64,000 nt of DNA from Pseudomonas sp. KNUC1026. Its GTDB lineage: Bacteria; Pseudomonadota; Gammaproteobacteria; Pseudomonadales; Pseudomonadaceae. Positions 48,269-57,080 of this stretch are shown here, piece by piece. The stretch covers positions 4,116,001 to 4,180,000 of the forward strand of contig NZ_CP087138.1 of NCBI RefSeq assembly GCF_021650705.1, given 5' to 3'. Under the pieces are notes generated by a model. The model searched no databases. It was not told the origin of the DNA and worked only from the letters and a program-made list of their open reading frames with translations. The position numbers were made by a program, and so were the translations under genes. Positions within the stretch are counted from its first letter, which is position 1, and every line of letters begins with the position of its first letter.

Positions 48269-49010
48269 CGAAGCCGGCCCAGGACTGGCTCACCGGCATG
48301 ATCTCCAGGCTGTTGATGTTCAGGTGCGCTGGCTGGTTCATGATCCAGAAGATGGTGTCTGCAATGTCTTGCGGCTGCACAGGCTCGGCGCCTTTGTAGG
48401 TGGCGTCGTACTTGCTCTGGTCGCCATTGAAGCGCACCAACGAAAACTCGCTTTCGCACAGGCCCGGCTCAAGGTTGGTTACCCGCACGCCAGTGCCTTG
48501 CAAATCACAGCGCAGGTTCAGCGAAAACTGCCCTACGAACGCTTTGGTGGCTCCATAAACGTGGCTGCCCGGGTAGGGATAATTGCCGGCGACCGAGCCC
48601 AGGTTAACGATGCTGGCGCCACGGCCGTGGGCGATCAAGCGTGGTAGCAGCAAGCGAGTCGCGTAGATCAGGCCTTTGACGTTGGTATCGACCATGGTGT
48701 CCCAGTCATCCAGGGAGCACTTGGGCGCAGGGTCCGTGCCCAAGGCCAGGCCTGCGTTGTTGATCAGGCCGGCCAGCTTATCGAATGGCGCTGGAAGGCC
48801 CTCGATGGCCGCTTCCATGGCTGCACGGTCACGCACATCCAGCACCAGCGGCAGCACCTGGGTTTTCTCGCCCAACTCACGGGCGAGCGCTTCGAGGCGG
48901 TCCTGGCGGCGGCCGGTGAGCACCAGTGCCCATCCAGCGTCTGCAAAGCGCCGCGCGCAGGCCTCGCCAAAGCCGGATGTGGCGCCAGTGATGAAGACGG
49001 TAGAAGCCAT
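48249..49010 (-). CDS. Short-chain dehydrogenase/reductase (YdfG-like)
   Basis: A 253-aa NADP-dependent oxidoreductase of the classical SDR family. The dinucleotide site TGATSGFGEACAR, the NNAG motif (GLINNAGLALG), Ser at VNLGSVAGNYPYPG and the catalytic YGATK are all present. The sequence most resembles YdfG, which acts on 3-hydroxy acids such as L-allo-threonine and serine. The ATG at 49010 is supported by AAAGGAGAACAGC upstream. The 3' end overlaps the AGE-family gene in convergent orientation. Confidence 0.9.
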   Translation of the reverse strand: MASTVFITGATSGFGEACARRFADAGWALVLTGRRQDRLEALARELGEKTQVLPLVLDVRDRAAMEAAIEGLPAPFDKLAGLINNAGLALGTDPAPKCSLDDWDTMVDTNVKGLIYATRLLLPRLIAHGRGASIVNLGSVAGNYPYPGSHVYGATKAFVGQFSLNLRCDLQGTGVRVTNLEPGLCESEFSLVRFNGDQSKYDATYKGAEPVQPQDIADTIFWIMNQPAHLNINSLEIMPVSQSWAGFAIDRNR

Positions 49011-49397
49011 GCTGTTCTCCTTTAGTGGGTGCCGGTTCGGGCCAAGCGTTACAGAATGCATCGCTCAGGCACATCGCAGCAAGGCTGGCCCGCTATATGA
49101 ACAAAAAATGACCAGCACTCTGAAAGCCTTGGTATGCAAGGCTCGGCGGGCCTTTCACCCAGTTTATCCACAGCCAGTTCCACAAAAACCGTGAGCAACA
49201 TTGCTGCGGCAATATTCGCTCGAGATCTGCTGCCCATCGTTTGGCTGAAAATTTTCAGCTTGACCCAGGCACAAAGTGGCGCTCCACCGCCGGCCCTCGG
49301 AAAAGCCATTGACTTTCGAAGGCCTTGAAAATAGCCACTCGGGAAACTCTGCCCAAACCTTTCCCACAGAGTTATCCACAGGATGCGACAGCACTGT

Positions 49398-49417
49398 TAC
49401 TGGATATTAAACCAGTT
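49398..49417 (+). promoter_or_regulatory. LexA-like box
   Basis: TACTG-GATATTAAAC-CAGTT fits CTG-N10-CAG with an A/T-rich core, close to known SOS boxes. It overlaps a TTGACA at 49416-49421, so a repressor bound here would cover a -35 element directed rightwards. Confidence 0.4.
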
Positions 49418-49437
49418 GACAAATTGAACCCTGAGGT

Positions 49438-49524
49438 ATGAACACGAACACTGATCAAAAAACAACCACCCCTCTACAAGCCACGGCTCACGGGGGGTGT
49501 GGCCGTGTGCTACCAAGTTGCTAA
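49438..49524 (+). CDS. Possible 28-aa peptide downstream of the LexA-like box
   Basis: ATG at 49438 opens 28 codons (MNTNTDQKTTTPLQATAHGG, then CGRVLPSC) before TAA. A GAGG lies only 2 bp from the ATG, too close for a good ribosome site, and the composition is not obviously coding. It is listed because it sits directly behind the LexA-like box and TTGACA; it could equally be noncoding. Confidence 0.15.
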   Translation: MNTNTDQKTTTPLQATAHGGCGRVLPSC

Positions 49525-49632
49525 CAGGTGATTGCACACTTTTGGGGGATAACCAGGATGGCCTGCCTGAGCGCGAAAACCGCGCCCAAACGTCGCATTG
49601 CGAGGTATTTTTCAAAAGGTTTTCCACATTCA

Positions 49633-49659
49633 GCCTCCCTCGCATTGCACGAGGGAGGC
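49633..49659 (-). terminator. Hairpin terminator of the liv operon
   Basis: GCCTCCCTCG (49633-49642) and CGAGGGAGGC (49650-49659) form a perfect 10-bp stem over a 7-base loop, 6 bp beyond the livF stop codon. The T-run on the minus strand is poor. Confidence 0.7.
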
Positions 49660-49664
49660 ATCGG

Positions 49665-50381
49665 TCAATGCCCGCCCAGATAGGCGTTGCGCACATCGTC
49701 GTTAGCCAGCAGTTCCTGCCCGGTTCCGGTCATGCGAATCTGGCCGTTGACCATCACGTACGCCCGGTCAGAAAGCTTGAGCGCATGGTTGGCGTTCTGT
49801 TCCACCAGGAAGATGGTCATGCCGGTCTTGGCCAACTCGCGCAGCGTGGCGAAGATCTGCTTGACCACAATCGGTGCGAGCCCGAGCGATGGCTCATCGA
49901 GCAGCAGCAGCTTGGGCCGGCTCATCAATGCCCGGGCGATGGCGAGCATCTGCTGCTCGCCGCCTGACATCGTCATCGCACGCTGATTGCGCCGCTCCTT
50001 GAGCCTGGGGAACAACTCGAACATGCGCTGCATGTCCTCGCTGGCATGGCGATCTCCGATGGGGATGGTGCCCATCATGAGGTTTTCTTCCACGGTCATG
50101 TCGGGAAACACCCGCCGCCCCTCAGGGGATTGAGCAATGCCGTTAGAGGCGATGTAGTGCGGGGTTTTGCGAGTGATGTCGGTGCCGTTGTAAAGGATCT
50201 GCCCCGACGTCGCACGGGGCTGCCCGAAGATCGACATCAGCAGCGTCGACTTGCCCGCGCCATTGGCGCCGATCAGGCTCACCGTCTCGCCCGGCTGAAT
50301 GTGCAGCGACACCTTGCGCAGCGCCTGCACCGGGCCGTAGAACGCGTCCACATCGCGAAACTCGAGGATTGCGCCACTCAT
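49665..50381 (-). CDS. livF: Branched-chain amino acid ABC transporter ATPase LivF (BraG)
   Basis: A 238-aa cytoplasmic ATPase. Walker A GANGAGKSTLLMS, signature MSGGEQQMLAIARAL and Walker B LLLDEPSLGLAPIVV are clear, with LivF-type GIAQSPEGRRVFPDMTVEEN. It energises uptake of leucine, isoleucine and valine together with LivG, through the LivHM channel. The ATG overlaps the livG stop. It is the last gene of livKHMGF. Confidence 0.93.
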   Translation of the reverse strand: MSGAILEFRDVDAFYGPVQALRKVSLHIQPGETVSLIGANGAGKSTLLMSIFGQPRATSGQILYNGTDITRKTPHYIASNGIAQSPEGRRVFPDMTVEENLMMGTIPIGDRHASEDMQRMFELFPRLKERRNQRAMTMSGGEQQMLAIARALMSRPKLLLLDEPSLGLAPIVVKQIFATLRELAKTGMTIFLVEQNANHALKLSDRAYVMVNGQIRMTGTGQELLANDDVRNAYLGGH

Positions 50382-51253
50382 GCCACTTCCTCCTCGTCCG
50401 CACCCAGGTAGGCGGCGATCACTTTCGGATCATTGCGGATGTCTTCAGGTTTGCCTGCAGCGATCACGTTGCCGTGATCCAGTACCACGATGTCGTCGGA
50501 AATGCTCATCACCATGCCCATGTCATGCTCGATCAACACCACGGTCATGTCGTGGTGGTCACGCAGATGGCGGATCATCCCGCTCAGCGCTTCGGTTTCC
50601 TGAGGGTTGAGGCCCGCTGCTGGCTCATCCAGGCAGATGATCTGTGGACGCGTGCACATGGCCCGGGCAATCTCCAGGCGGCGCTGCTGGCCATAGGAAA
50701 GCTCCCCGGCAAGGCGATTGGCGTGGTCTACCAGGTCGACTACCTCCAGCCAGTAGAACGCTGTGTTGAGCGCATCTTCCTCGGCACGGCGGTAGCCGGG
50801 TGTATTGAGGATGCCGGCCACCAGGTTGCGGTTGACCCACATGTGCTGAGCCACCAGGAGGTTTTCCACCACCGACATCTCTTTGAACAGGCGGATGTTC
50901 TGAAAGGTACGCGCCATGCCGGCGCGGTTCACCAGGTGAGTACCACCGAACATCTTGTAATACAGCCGGCTGCCAAAGCGCGCGGGTGAGACGAAGTCGG
51001 CGCCCTGGAACGGCTCGCCCAGCAGCTTGATCACGTCCACCTGGCGGCCCCTGGCGTTGAGGTGGATCTTGCCGCCGGTGGCCCGGTAGAAGCCGGTGAG
51101 GCAGTTGAACACGGTGGTCTTGCCGGCGCCGTTGGGGCCGATCAAAGCAAAGATCGAATTGCGCCTGACCTGCAGGTTCACATCGGCCAGCGCCTTGATG
51201 CCACCGAACTGCATCATCAGGTGCTCGACGGACAGAATGATATCGTCGCTCAT
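50378..51253 (-). CDS. livG: Branched-chain amino acid ABC transporter ATPase LivG (BraF)
   Basis: A 291-aa ATPase, longer than LivF because of the LivG insertion after the Walker A region (about residues 65-110). Walker A is GPNGAGKTTVFNCLTG, the signature LSYGQQRRLEIARAM and Walker B IICLDEPAAGLNPQE. The GMARTFQNIRLFKEMSVVEN stretch is characteristic. Start and stop overlap livM and livF by ATGA. Confidence 0.93.
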   Translation of the reverse strand: MSDDIILSVEHLMMQFGGIKALADVNLQVRRNSIFALIGPNGAGKTTVFNCLTGFYRATGGKIHLNARGRQVDVIKLLGEPFQGADFVSPARFGSRLYYKMFGGTHLVNRAGMARTFQNIRLFKEMSVVENLLVAQHMWVNRNLVAGILNTPGYRRAEEDALNTAFYWLEVVDLVDHANRLAGELSYGQQRRLEIARAMCTRPQIICLDEPAAGLNPQETEALSGMIRHLRDHHDMTVVLIEHDMGMVMSISDDIVVLDHGNVIAAGKPEDIRNDPKVIAAYLGADEEEVA

Positions 51254-52533
51254 GGCGCCACTCCTTTGCGCGGGGTTACGCCGGTTCGGCCAACTCGGAT
51301 CAGGCCGCGCGGCCGCCAGATCATCATCAGCACCATCATGATGCCCAGCAGCAGAACCCGGTATTCACCGAAGCTGCGCAGCAGCTCGGGCATGGTGCTG
51401 AGCACGAACGCTGCGATCACCACGCCAAGGGTCGAGCCCATGCCGCCCAATACCACGATGGCCAGAATCAGCGCCGACTCGAAGAAGTTGAATGAGGTTG
51501 GGTTGACGAAACCTGCGTAGCTGGCGAAGAACACGCCCGCGATACCCGCCGTGGAGGCGCCGAGGGTGAATGCGGAGAGTTTCACCAGCACGTGGTTCAG
51601 GCCCATCGCGCGGCAGGCGATTTCATCCTCGCGCAGCGCTTCCCAGGCACGCCCGACCGGCATGCGCGTCAGGCGGTGCTTGATGTACAGCACCAGCAGC
51701 ACGATGAGAAACAACACACCGTAGAGGAAGACGAACTTGAGGTCACCGTTATAGGCGAAGCCGAAATACTCATGGATAGGCACCCCACCATCCTTGGCGC
51801 GGCGGCCGAACTCCAGGCCCAGCACTGTCGGCGATGGCACCGGCAGGCCATTGGGGCCGCCGGTGAAGTCGATCCAGTTGTTCAGCACAAGGCGAATGAT
51901 CTCGCCAAAGCCCAGCGTCACGATGGCCAGGTAATCGCCGTGCATGCGTAACACCGGAAAGCCCAGGATGCAGCCCGCCAGCGCTGCTGCGATGGCGGCC
52001 AGCGGGATCGCGGACCAGAACCCCAGGCCCAGGTACTGATAGCCCAGCGCCAGGCCATAGGCGCCGATGGCGTAAAAGCCTACGTAGCCCAGGTCCAGCA
52101 GGCCGGCCAGGCCCACCACGATGTTCAGGCCCAGGCCCAGCAGCACGTAGATCAGGCCGATGATCACCACACCCAGCAGGTACTTGTTGGCGAACACCGG
52201 GAATACCAGTGCGATCACGATCATCAGCGGAATGATCCAGCGCAGGCGGCTCTTGTAGTCCGGCGGGCGCACGTGCACGCCGGCGCCGCCGCCTTCCAGG
52301 CTGTGCTGCATGGCCTTGCCTGCAGGCAGTTGCAGAAACAGGCTCAGCACGCCGCGGCCCGCCATGACGGCCAGCACCATCCAGGCGGTGCGCACGGGTT
52401 CGGTGGTGAACGTGTAACCGTCGAGGACCACGCCCATGACCGGGCCGAACACGATCAGCGCCATCAGGCCGGCGATGACCGCGTCGACGAGAACCTTCTT
52501 GAAATCGATAGGTGTTTGCTTGGTGGTTTCCAT
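51250..52533 (-). CDS. livM: Branched-chain amino acid ABC transporter permease LivM (BraE)
   Basis: A 427-aa inner-membrane permease with about ten segments. It has the LivM N-terminal extension typical of Pseudomonas and the conserved core LGLNIVVGLAGLLDLGYVGF, FTGGPNGLPVPSP, GRAWEALREDEIACRAMGLN (the ATPase-coupling loop) and GGMGSTLGVVIAAF. It starts 3 bp after the livH stop and is coupled to livG by ATGA. Confidence 0.92.
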   Translation of the reverse strand: METTKQTPIDFKKVLVDAVIAGLMALIVFGPVMGVVLDGYTFTTEPVRTAWMVLAVMAGRGVLSLFLQLPAGKAMQHSLEGGGAGVHVRPPDYKSRLRWIIPLMIVIALVFPVFANKYLLGVVIIGLIYVLLGLGLNIVVGLAGLLDLGYVGFYAIGAYGLALGYQYLGLGFWSAIPLAAIAAALAGCILGFPVLRMHGDYLAIVTLGFGEIIRLVLNNWIDFTGGPNGLPVPSPTVLGLEFGRRAKDGGVPIHEYFGFAYNGDLKFVFLYGVLFLIVLLVLYIKHRLTRMPVGRAWEALREDEIACRAMGLNHVLVKLSAFTLGASTAGIAGVFFASYAGFVNPTSFNFFESALILAIVVLGGMGSTLGVVIAAFVLSTMPELLRSFGEYRVLLLGIMMVLMMIWRPRGLIRVGRTGVTPRKGVAP

Positions 52534-52536
52534 GAT

Positions 52537-53451
<915 letters not shown>

Positions 53452-53588
53452 CTTGCGCTCTCGTGTACCGGGTGGGCTGCCACCCGCGGGCACGGGCCGA
53501 AGGCCCGGCGGGCGACCGGTGGCAGTTGAGGCAAAGGTTGCGGGCTGAGGCGGTAGCGCGGCGGGTTGGCCGCGCGCCGCCTGCATGG

Positions 53589-54725
53589 TTATTTTTGCTG
53601 TTCGAGCTGCTTGTACTTGCCGTCTGCGTTCCACTGATACACGACGTAGTCGGAGACTTTCAGGTCGCCCTTGCCGTCCCAGGTTTTCTCGCCCATCACG
53701 GTTTTGACAGGGTTGGCCTTGAGCCACTTGGCAGCGTCTTCACCCTTGTCGGACTTGGCGCCAGCGAAGCCCGCAGCCAGGGCCTGTACCGAGGCGTAGG
53801 CATACAAGGTGTAGCCTTCAGGCTCATAGCCGGTCTTGCGGAAGCTATCCACAACGGCTTTGGAGTCCGGCACCATGCGCGGGTCGGCGCCGAAGGTCAT
53901 GTACACGCCATCGACGTATTGTTTGCCGCCTGCGGTGGTCACCAGCTCATCGGTCACGATGCCGTCATCGGACATGAACTTCACATCCTTCAGGCCTTGC
54001 TCACGCAGTTGGCGAACCAGCGGGCCGGCTTCAGGGTGCAGGCCACCGAAGTACACAACCTCGGCACCGGAGGCGCGGATCTTGGTCACCAGGGCGCTGA
54101 AGTCTTTCTCGCCACGGGTCAGGCCTTCTTCAAGCACAGGCTTCACACCGCGCTTGGTAAGTTCGGCAGAGGTGGCGTCAGCCAGGCCCTTGCCGTAGGT
54201 GTCCTTGTCGTTGATCACGGCCACTTTCTTGGCCTTGAGCACATCGACGATGTAGTCGCCGGCGACCACGCCTTGCTGATCATCACGGCCGCACATGCGG
54301 AACACTGCCGACAGGCCACGCTCGGTCACGGTGGGGTTGGTTGAGCCAGGGGTGATGACAATCACGCCGGCGTCGGCATACACCTCGGAGGCAGGGATGG
54401 TAGAGGACGAGCAGAAGTGCCCCACCACACCCTTGACCTTGTCCTGATCCACCAGGCGGTTCGCTACAGCCACGGCCTGCTTGGGCTCGCACGCGTCGTC
54501 GCCCTTGACCAGCACGATCTTCTCGCCGTTTACCCCACCCGCAGCGTTGATCGCATCCGCAGCGGCCTGCGCGCCCTTCATGTATTGCTCGCCAAACGAG
54601 GCGTTGGCACCGGTCATCGGGCCTGCCACGCCGATCTTGATGTCAGCCTGGGCAACGCCCGCGGTGCCGAGCGCGGCGGTGACAGCCAGCGCCAAAAAGC
54701 CTTTTGCGTAAAACGATTGCGACAT
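53589..54725 (-). CDS. livK: Branched-chain amino acid periplasmic binding protein LivK (BraC)
   Basis: A 378-aa exported binding protein. The signal peptide (FLALAVTAALGTAGVAQA) is followed by the type I periplasmic-binding fold: DIKIGVAGPMTGANASFGEQ, GDDACEPKQAVAVANRLVDQ, GVVGHFCSSSTIPASEVYAD, VYFGGLHPEAGPLVRQL. It delivers leucine, isoleucine and valine (and often alanine) to LivHMGF. It is first in the operon, with AGGAGCACCACTC before the ATG and a sigma-54 promoter 57 bp upstream. Confidence 0.94.
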   Translation of the reverse strand: MSQSFYAKGFLALAVTAALGTAGVAQADIKIGVAGPMTGANASFGEQYMKGAQAAADAINAAGGVNGEKIVLVKGDDACEPKQAVAVANRLVDQDKVKGVVGHFCSSSTIPASEVYADAGVIVITPGSTNPTVTERGLSAVFRMCGRDDQQGVVAGDYIVDVLKAKKVAVINDKDTYGKGLADATSAELTKRGVKPVLEEGLTRGEKDFSALVTKIRASGAEVVYFGGLHPEAGPLVRQLREQGLKDVKFMSDDGIVTDELVTTAGGKQYVDGVYMTFGADPRMVPDSKAVVDSFRKTGYEPEGYTLYAYASVQALAAGFAGAKSDKGEDAAKWLKANPVKTVMGEKTWDGKGDLKVSDYVVYQWNADGKYKQLEQQK

Positions 54726-54781
54726 GAGTGGTGCTCCTGATCATTATGGTTGGCACTACAACTTCAAGCGAACAGCTTCGG

Positions 54782-54797
54782 AGCAAGCGCCGTGCCA
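54782..54797 (-). promoter_or_regulatory. Near-perfect sigma-54 (RpoN) promoter for livK
   Basis: Minus strand: TGGCACG-GCGC-TTGCT, matching the -24/-12 consensus TGGCACG-N4-TTGCW at every defined position, with the required GG and GC spaced correctly. It lies 57 bp upstream of the livK ATG and points at it. This predicts activation by NtrC or another enhancer-binding protein under nitrogen limitation. Confidence 0.85.
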
Positions 54798-54930
54798 TTG
54801 CTTTGAAGACTCGCCGAAAGTCTAGTGGGCAGCGGCAGTGAGCGGCGGGCATTGGCCATAGGTAACGGGACGTGCAACCGTCTAACTCCGAGGCGGTAGC
54901 ACCCCGCACACCAAAAGGAGCAACTACAAA

Positions 54931-55068
54931 ATGCCACTATTGCAACCGGGCACTTCGGACAAGTGCAACCCGATGGCCTGGGAGTGTTGTCACCTAAGTG
55001 CACAGTCGCGGTGCGCCACTGCTACGCCGCGCACTGTTTCGCCCACTTGCCGGCACCCTCAAGCATAG
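54931..55068 (+). CDS. Doubtful 45-aa small protein
   Basis: The ATG at 54931 follows AAAAGGAGCAACTACAAA, a good Shine-Dalgarno at normal distance. The 45-residue product (MPLLQPGTSDKCNPMAWECC at the start) is Cys-rich, with no signal peptide and no family I recognise; the codon pattern is not clearly coding. It may simply be a chance frame. Confidence 0.2.
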   Translation: MPLLQPGTSDKCNPMAWECCHLSAQSRCATATPRTVSPTCRHPQA

Positions 55069-55209
55069 TGGCCGCGGCGCCATTACGCGGATGCATGAGT
55101 GTGTTGCCCTGATCCGGGGCACGCAGGTCTCGTCTGATGGAAATAGTGCTGGCCAGAGCGTCGGCAAATATGAGCAACTGTCGCTTTTGGAATGCCCGTC
55201 GGAGCCCTC

Positions 55210-56409
55210 ATGACCGATAGCCCATTCGCCGATCGCCTGGTGCAGAACCTGCTCGACACAGATCTGTACAAGCTCTCGATGATGCAGGCCGTGCTGCACA
55301 ACTATCCCAACGTCGAAGTGGAGTGGGAGTTCCGCTGCCGCAACGGCGAAGATCTTCGGCCTTACCTTGGCGAAATCCGCCATCAGCTCGAGCGCCTGGC
55401 GGAACTGGCACTGGACGATCAGGAGATGGCCTTCCTGGAAGGCATCAGTTTCATGAAGCCGGATTTCCTGCGCTTTCTGCGGCTGTTTCGCTTCAATCTG
55501 CGCTATATCCAGGCCGGCATCGAGAACGACCAGCTGTTCATTCGGCTGCGTGGGCCATGGTTGCACGTGATCCTGTTCGAAGTGCCATTGCTGGCGACAG
55601 TCAGCGAAGTGCGCAACCGTTACCTGCACCCGGATGTCGGGGTGCAAGACGCACTTGACCAACTCCATCGCAAGTTCGACTGGCTGCGCGCCAGCGCCAG
55701 TGCCGATGAGTTGGCAGGCTTGCAACTGGCTGACTTCGGCACACGCCGGCGCTTTTCATACAAGGTGCAGGAAGCCGTGGTGCGGGGGCTGCAAAGCGAT
55801 TTCCCGGGGCGGTTCGTCGGCACCAGCAACATGCATCTGGCGCGGGTACTGGGGCTCAGGCCGCTGGGCACCATGGCGCATGAGTGGGTGATGGCTCATC
55901 AACAGCTGGGCCCGCGCTTGATCGACAGCCAGATCGCCGCCTTGGACTGTTGGGTGCGAGAGTACCGAGGGCTGCTCGGTATCGCCCTGACCGACACCAT
56001 CACCATGGATGCCTTCCTGCGCGATTTCGACCTTTACTTCGCCAAACTCTTCGACGGCCTGCGCCACGATTCGGGTGATCCGCTGGCATGGGGAGAAAAG
56101 GCTATCGCCCACTACCGCAAGCTTGGCATCGACCCGCAGACCAAAACGCTGGTGTTCTCCGACGGGCTGGACCTGAAGAAGATGCTGGCCATCTACCGCG
56201 CGCTGCACGAGCGCATCAATGTGAGCTTCGGCATCGGCACCAGCCTGACCTGCGACATACCCGGCGTCACGCCCATGAGCGTGGTGATGAAGATGACCGA
56301 CTGCAACGGCCAACCGGTGGCGAAGATTTCCGATGAAGCCAACAAGACCCAGTGCCGCGACGAGAACTTCGTGTCTTACCTGCGGCACGTCTTCAAGGTG
56401 GGCGCTTAG
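55210..56409 (+). CDS. pncB: Nicotinate phosphoribosyltransferase
   Basis: A 399-aa enzyme that converts nicotinate, PRPP and ATP to nicotinate mononucleotide in NAD salvage. The family opening LLDTDLYKLSMMQAVLHNYP, FVGTSNMHLARVLGLRPLGT, LTDTITMDAFLRDFDLYFAK, GLRHDSGDPLAWGEKAIAHY and GIGTSLTCDIPGVTPMSVVM mark PncB. The ATG at 55210 is preferred over an in-frame ATG at 55192 because GGAG lies 6 bp before it. Its stop overlaps the stop of the convergent azurin gene by 3 bp, so no nadE gene lies between them as it does in relatives. Confidence 0.94.
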   Translation: MTDSPFADRLVQNLLDTDLYKLSMMQAVLHNYPNVEVEWEFRCRNGEDLRPYLGEIRHQLERLAELALDDQEMAFLEGISFMKPDFLRFLRLFRFNLRYIQAGIENDQLFIRLRGPWLHVILFEVPLLATVSEVRNRYLHPDVGVQDALDQLHRKFDWLRASASADELAGLQLADFGTRRRFSYKVQEAVVRGLQSDFPGRFVGTSNMHLARVLGLRPLGTMAHEWVMAHQQLGPRLIDSQIAALDCWVREYRGLLGIALTDTITMDAFLRDFDLYFAKLFDGLRHDSGDPLAWGEKAIAHYRKLGIDPQTKTLVFSDGLDLKKMLAIYRALHERINVSFGIGTSLTCDIPGVTPMSVVMKMTDCNGQPVAKISDEANKTQCRDENFVSYLRHVFKVGA

Positions 56410-56855
56410 TCCACCAATTTGATGTCGCCTTTCATCTGGAACATGTGCGCCGGGTAGCTGCAGAAGAAGGTGTAACTTTCACCGGCGTTGAGTTTGGAGA
56501 CATCGAAAGTGACAGAGGCTTTTTCCCCGGCGCCGATCATTTTCGTATGAGCGATGACGCGGTCATCGCCGGGTTTGAGGTAGTCGCTGTCCAGCCCGGC
56601 GCTCATGCCGTCCTGGCCGACCGCTTCCATGTCCCCTGCCTTGCTGAGCACCCAGTTATGGCCCATCACCTGCTTGGGCAGGCTGCCGGAGTGAGTGAGG
56701 TTCACGGTGAAGGTGCTGCAGCTTTTGCTGATGGAGATCTGTTGGGTGCTGTAGGTCATGGTGTCAGTGGAGTCGACAGTGACTTCGCACTCGGCTGCCA
56801 TGGCCGAAACGCTGAGCAGCGTGAGCGTGGTGAACAAAGCGGCTTTGGTGAACAT
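56406..56855 (-). CDS. azu: Azurin, periplasmic blue copper protein
   Basis: A 149-aa precursor. The signal peptide (MFTKAALFTTLTLLSVSAMA, cleaved before AECEV) leaves mature azurin of about 128 aa. All copper ligands are visible: His in VMGHNWVL with the adjacent Gly, and Cys, His and Met in TFFCSYPAHMFQMKG. The disulfide pair CEV...SKSCSTF is present. Azurin carries electrons in the periplasm, for example in redox-stress and denitrification chains. CTGGAGCAC precedes the ATG. It is a single gene convergent with pncB. Confidence 0.96.
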   Translation of the reverse strand: MFTKAALFTTLTLLSVSAMAAECEVTVDSTDTMTYSTQQISISKSCSTFTVNLTHSGSLPKQVMGHNWVLSKAGDMEAVGQDGMSAGLDSDYLKPGDDRVIAHTKMIGAGEKASVTFDVSKLNAGESYTFFCSYPAHMFQMKGDIKLVD

Positions 56856-56966
56856 CGGTGTGCTCCAGAGCTGAAACGGCTCTATCAGGGAAATCGAAAC
56901 ATTTAACGAGCGTCATGATGCCTTGGTGGTCTACCGTCAACAACATCGACAGCAGGAGCCACGGTC

Positions 56967-57044
56967 ATGAGCACATTGCTACAGAGTTTTCTTGCCGCTT
57001 ACGCCAGCGCCGCCAGCGGCTGTGATTTTTCCGTTCAGAGCTGA
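56967..57044 (+). CDS. Possible 25-aa peptide upstream of the LOG gene
   Basis: The ATG at 56967 has AGGAG 8 bp upstream and encodes 25 residues (MSTLLQSFLAAYASAASGCD, then FSVQS). It ends 36 bp before the LOG-family ATG. It could be a leader peptide, the remnant of a longer gene, or chance; no family is recognised. Confidence 0.25.
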   Translation: MSTLLQSFLAAYASAASGCDFSVQS

Positions 57045-57080
57045 TGCAGTACCCTGTGCGGCTTGCACAGGAGAACTGCC

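Larger units (their letters stand above)
49011..49664. other. AT-richer intergenic region, 654 bp
   Basis: There is no well-supported gene here. It holds two perfect DnaA-box 9-mers TTATCCACA (49164-49172 and 49372-49380) and a near match TTTTCCACA (49620-49628), all in the same direction. It also has a palindrome GCTGAAAATTTTCAGC near 49242-49257, a small hairpin ATTGC-TGCG-GCAAT, a LexA-like box and a possible 28-codon reading frame. The liv-operon terminator is at the right end. Confidence 0.7.
54726..55209. other. Divergent livK/pncB intergenic region, 484 bp
   Basis: It contains the sigma-54 promoter of livK and, further right, no well-supported gene. One frame at 54931-55068 has a strong AAAAGGAG ribosome-site match but an unconvincing 45-residue product. 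No terminator or repeat was recognised. Confidence 0.7.

Noticed and set aside
49164..49380. DnaA boxes considered as a replication origin
   Set aside because: No AT-rich unwinding block with clustered boxes, and no dnaA, dnaN, rpmH or gidA-type neighbours; dnaB at 60 kb belongs to the rpsF group, not to oriC.
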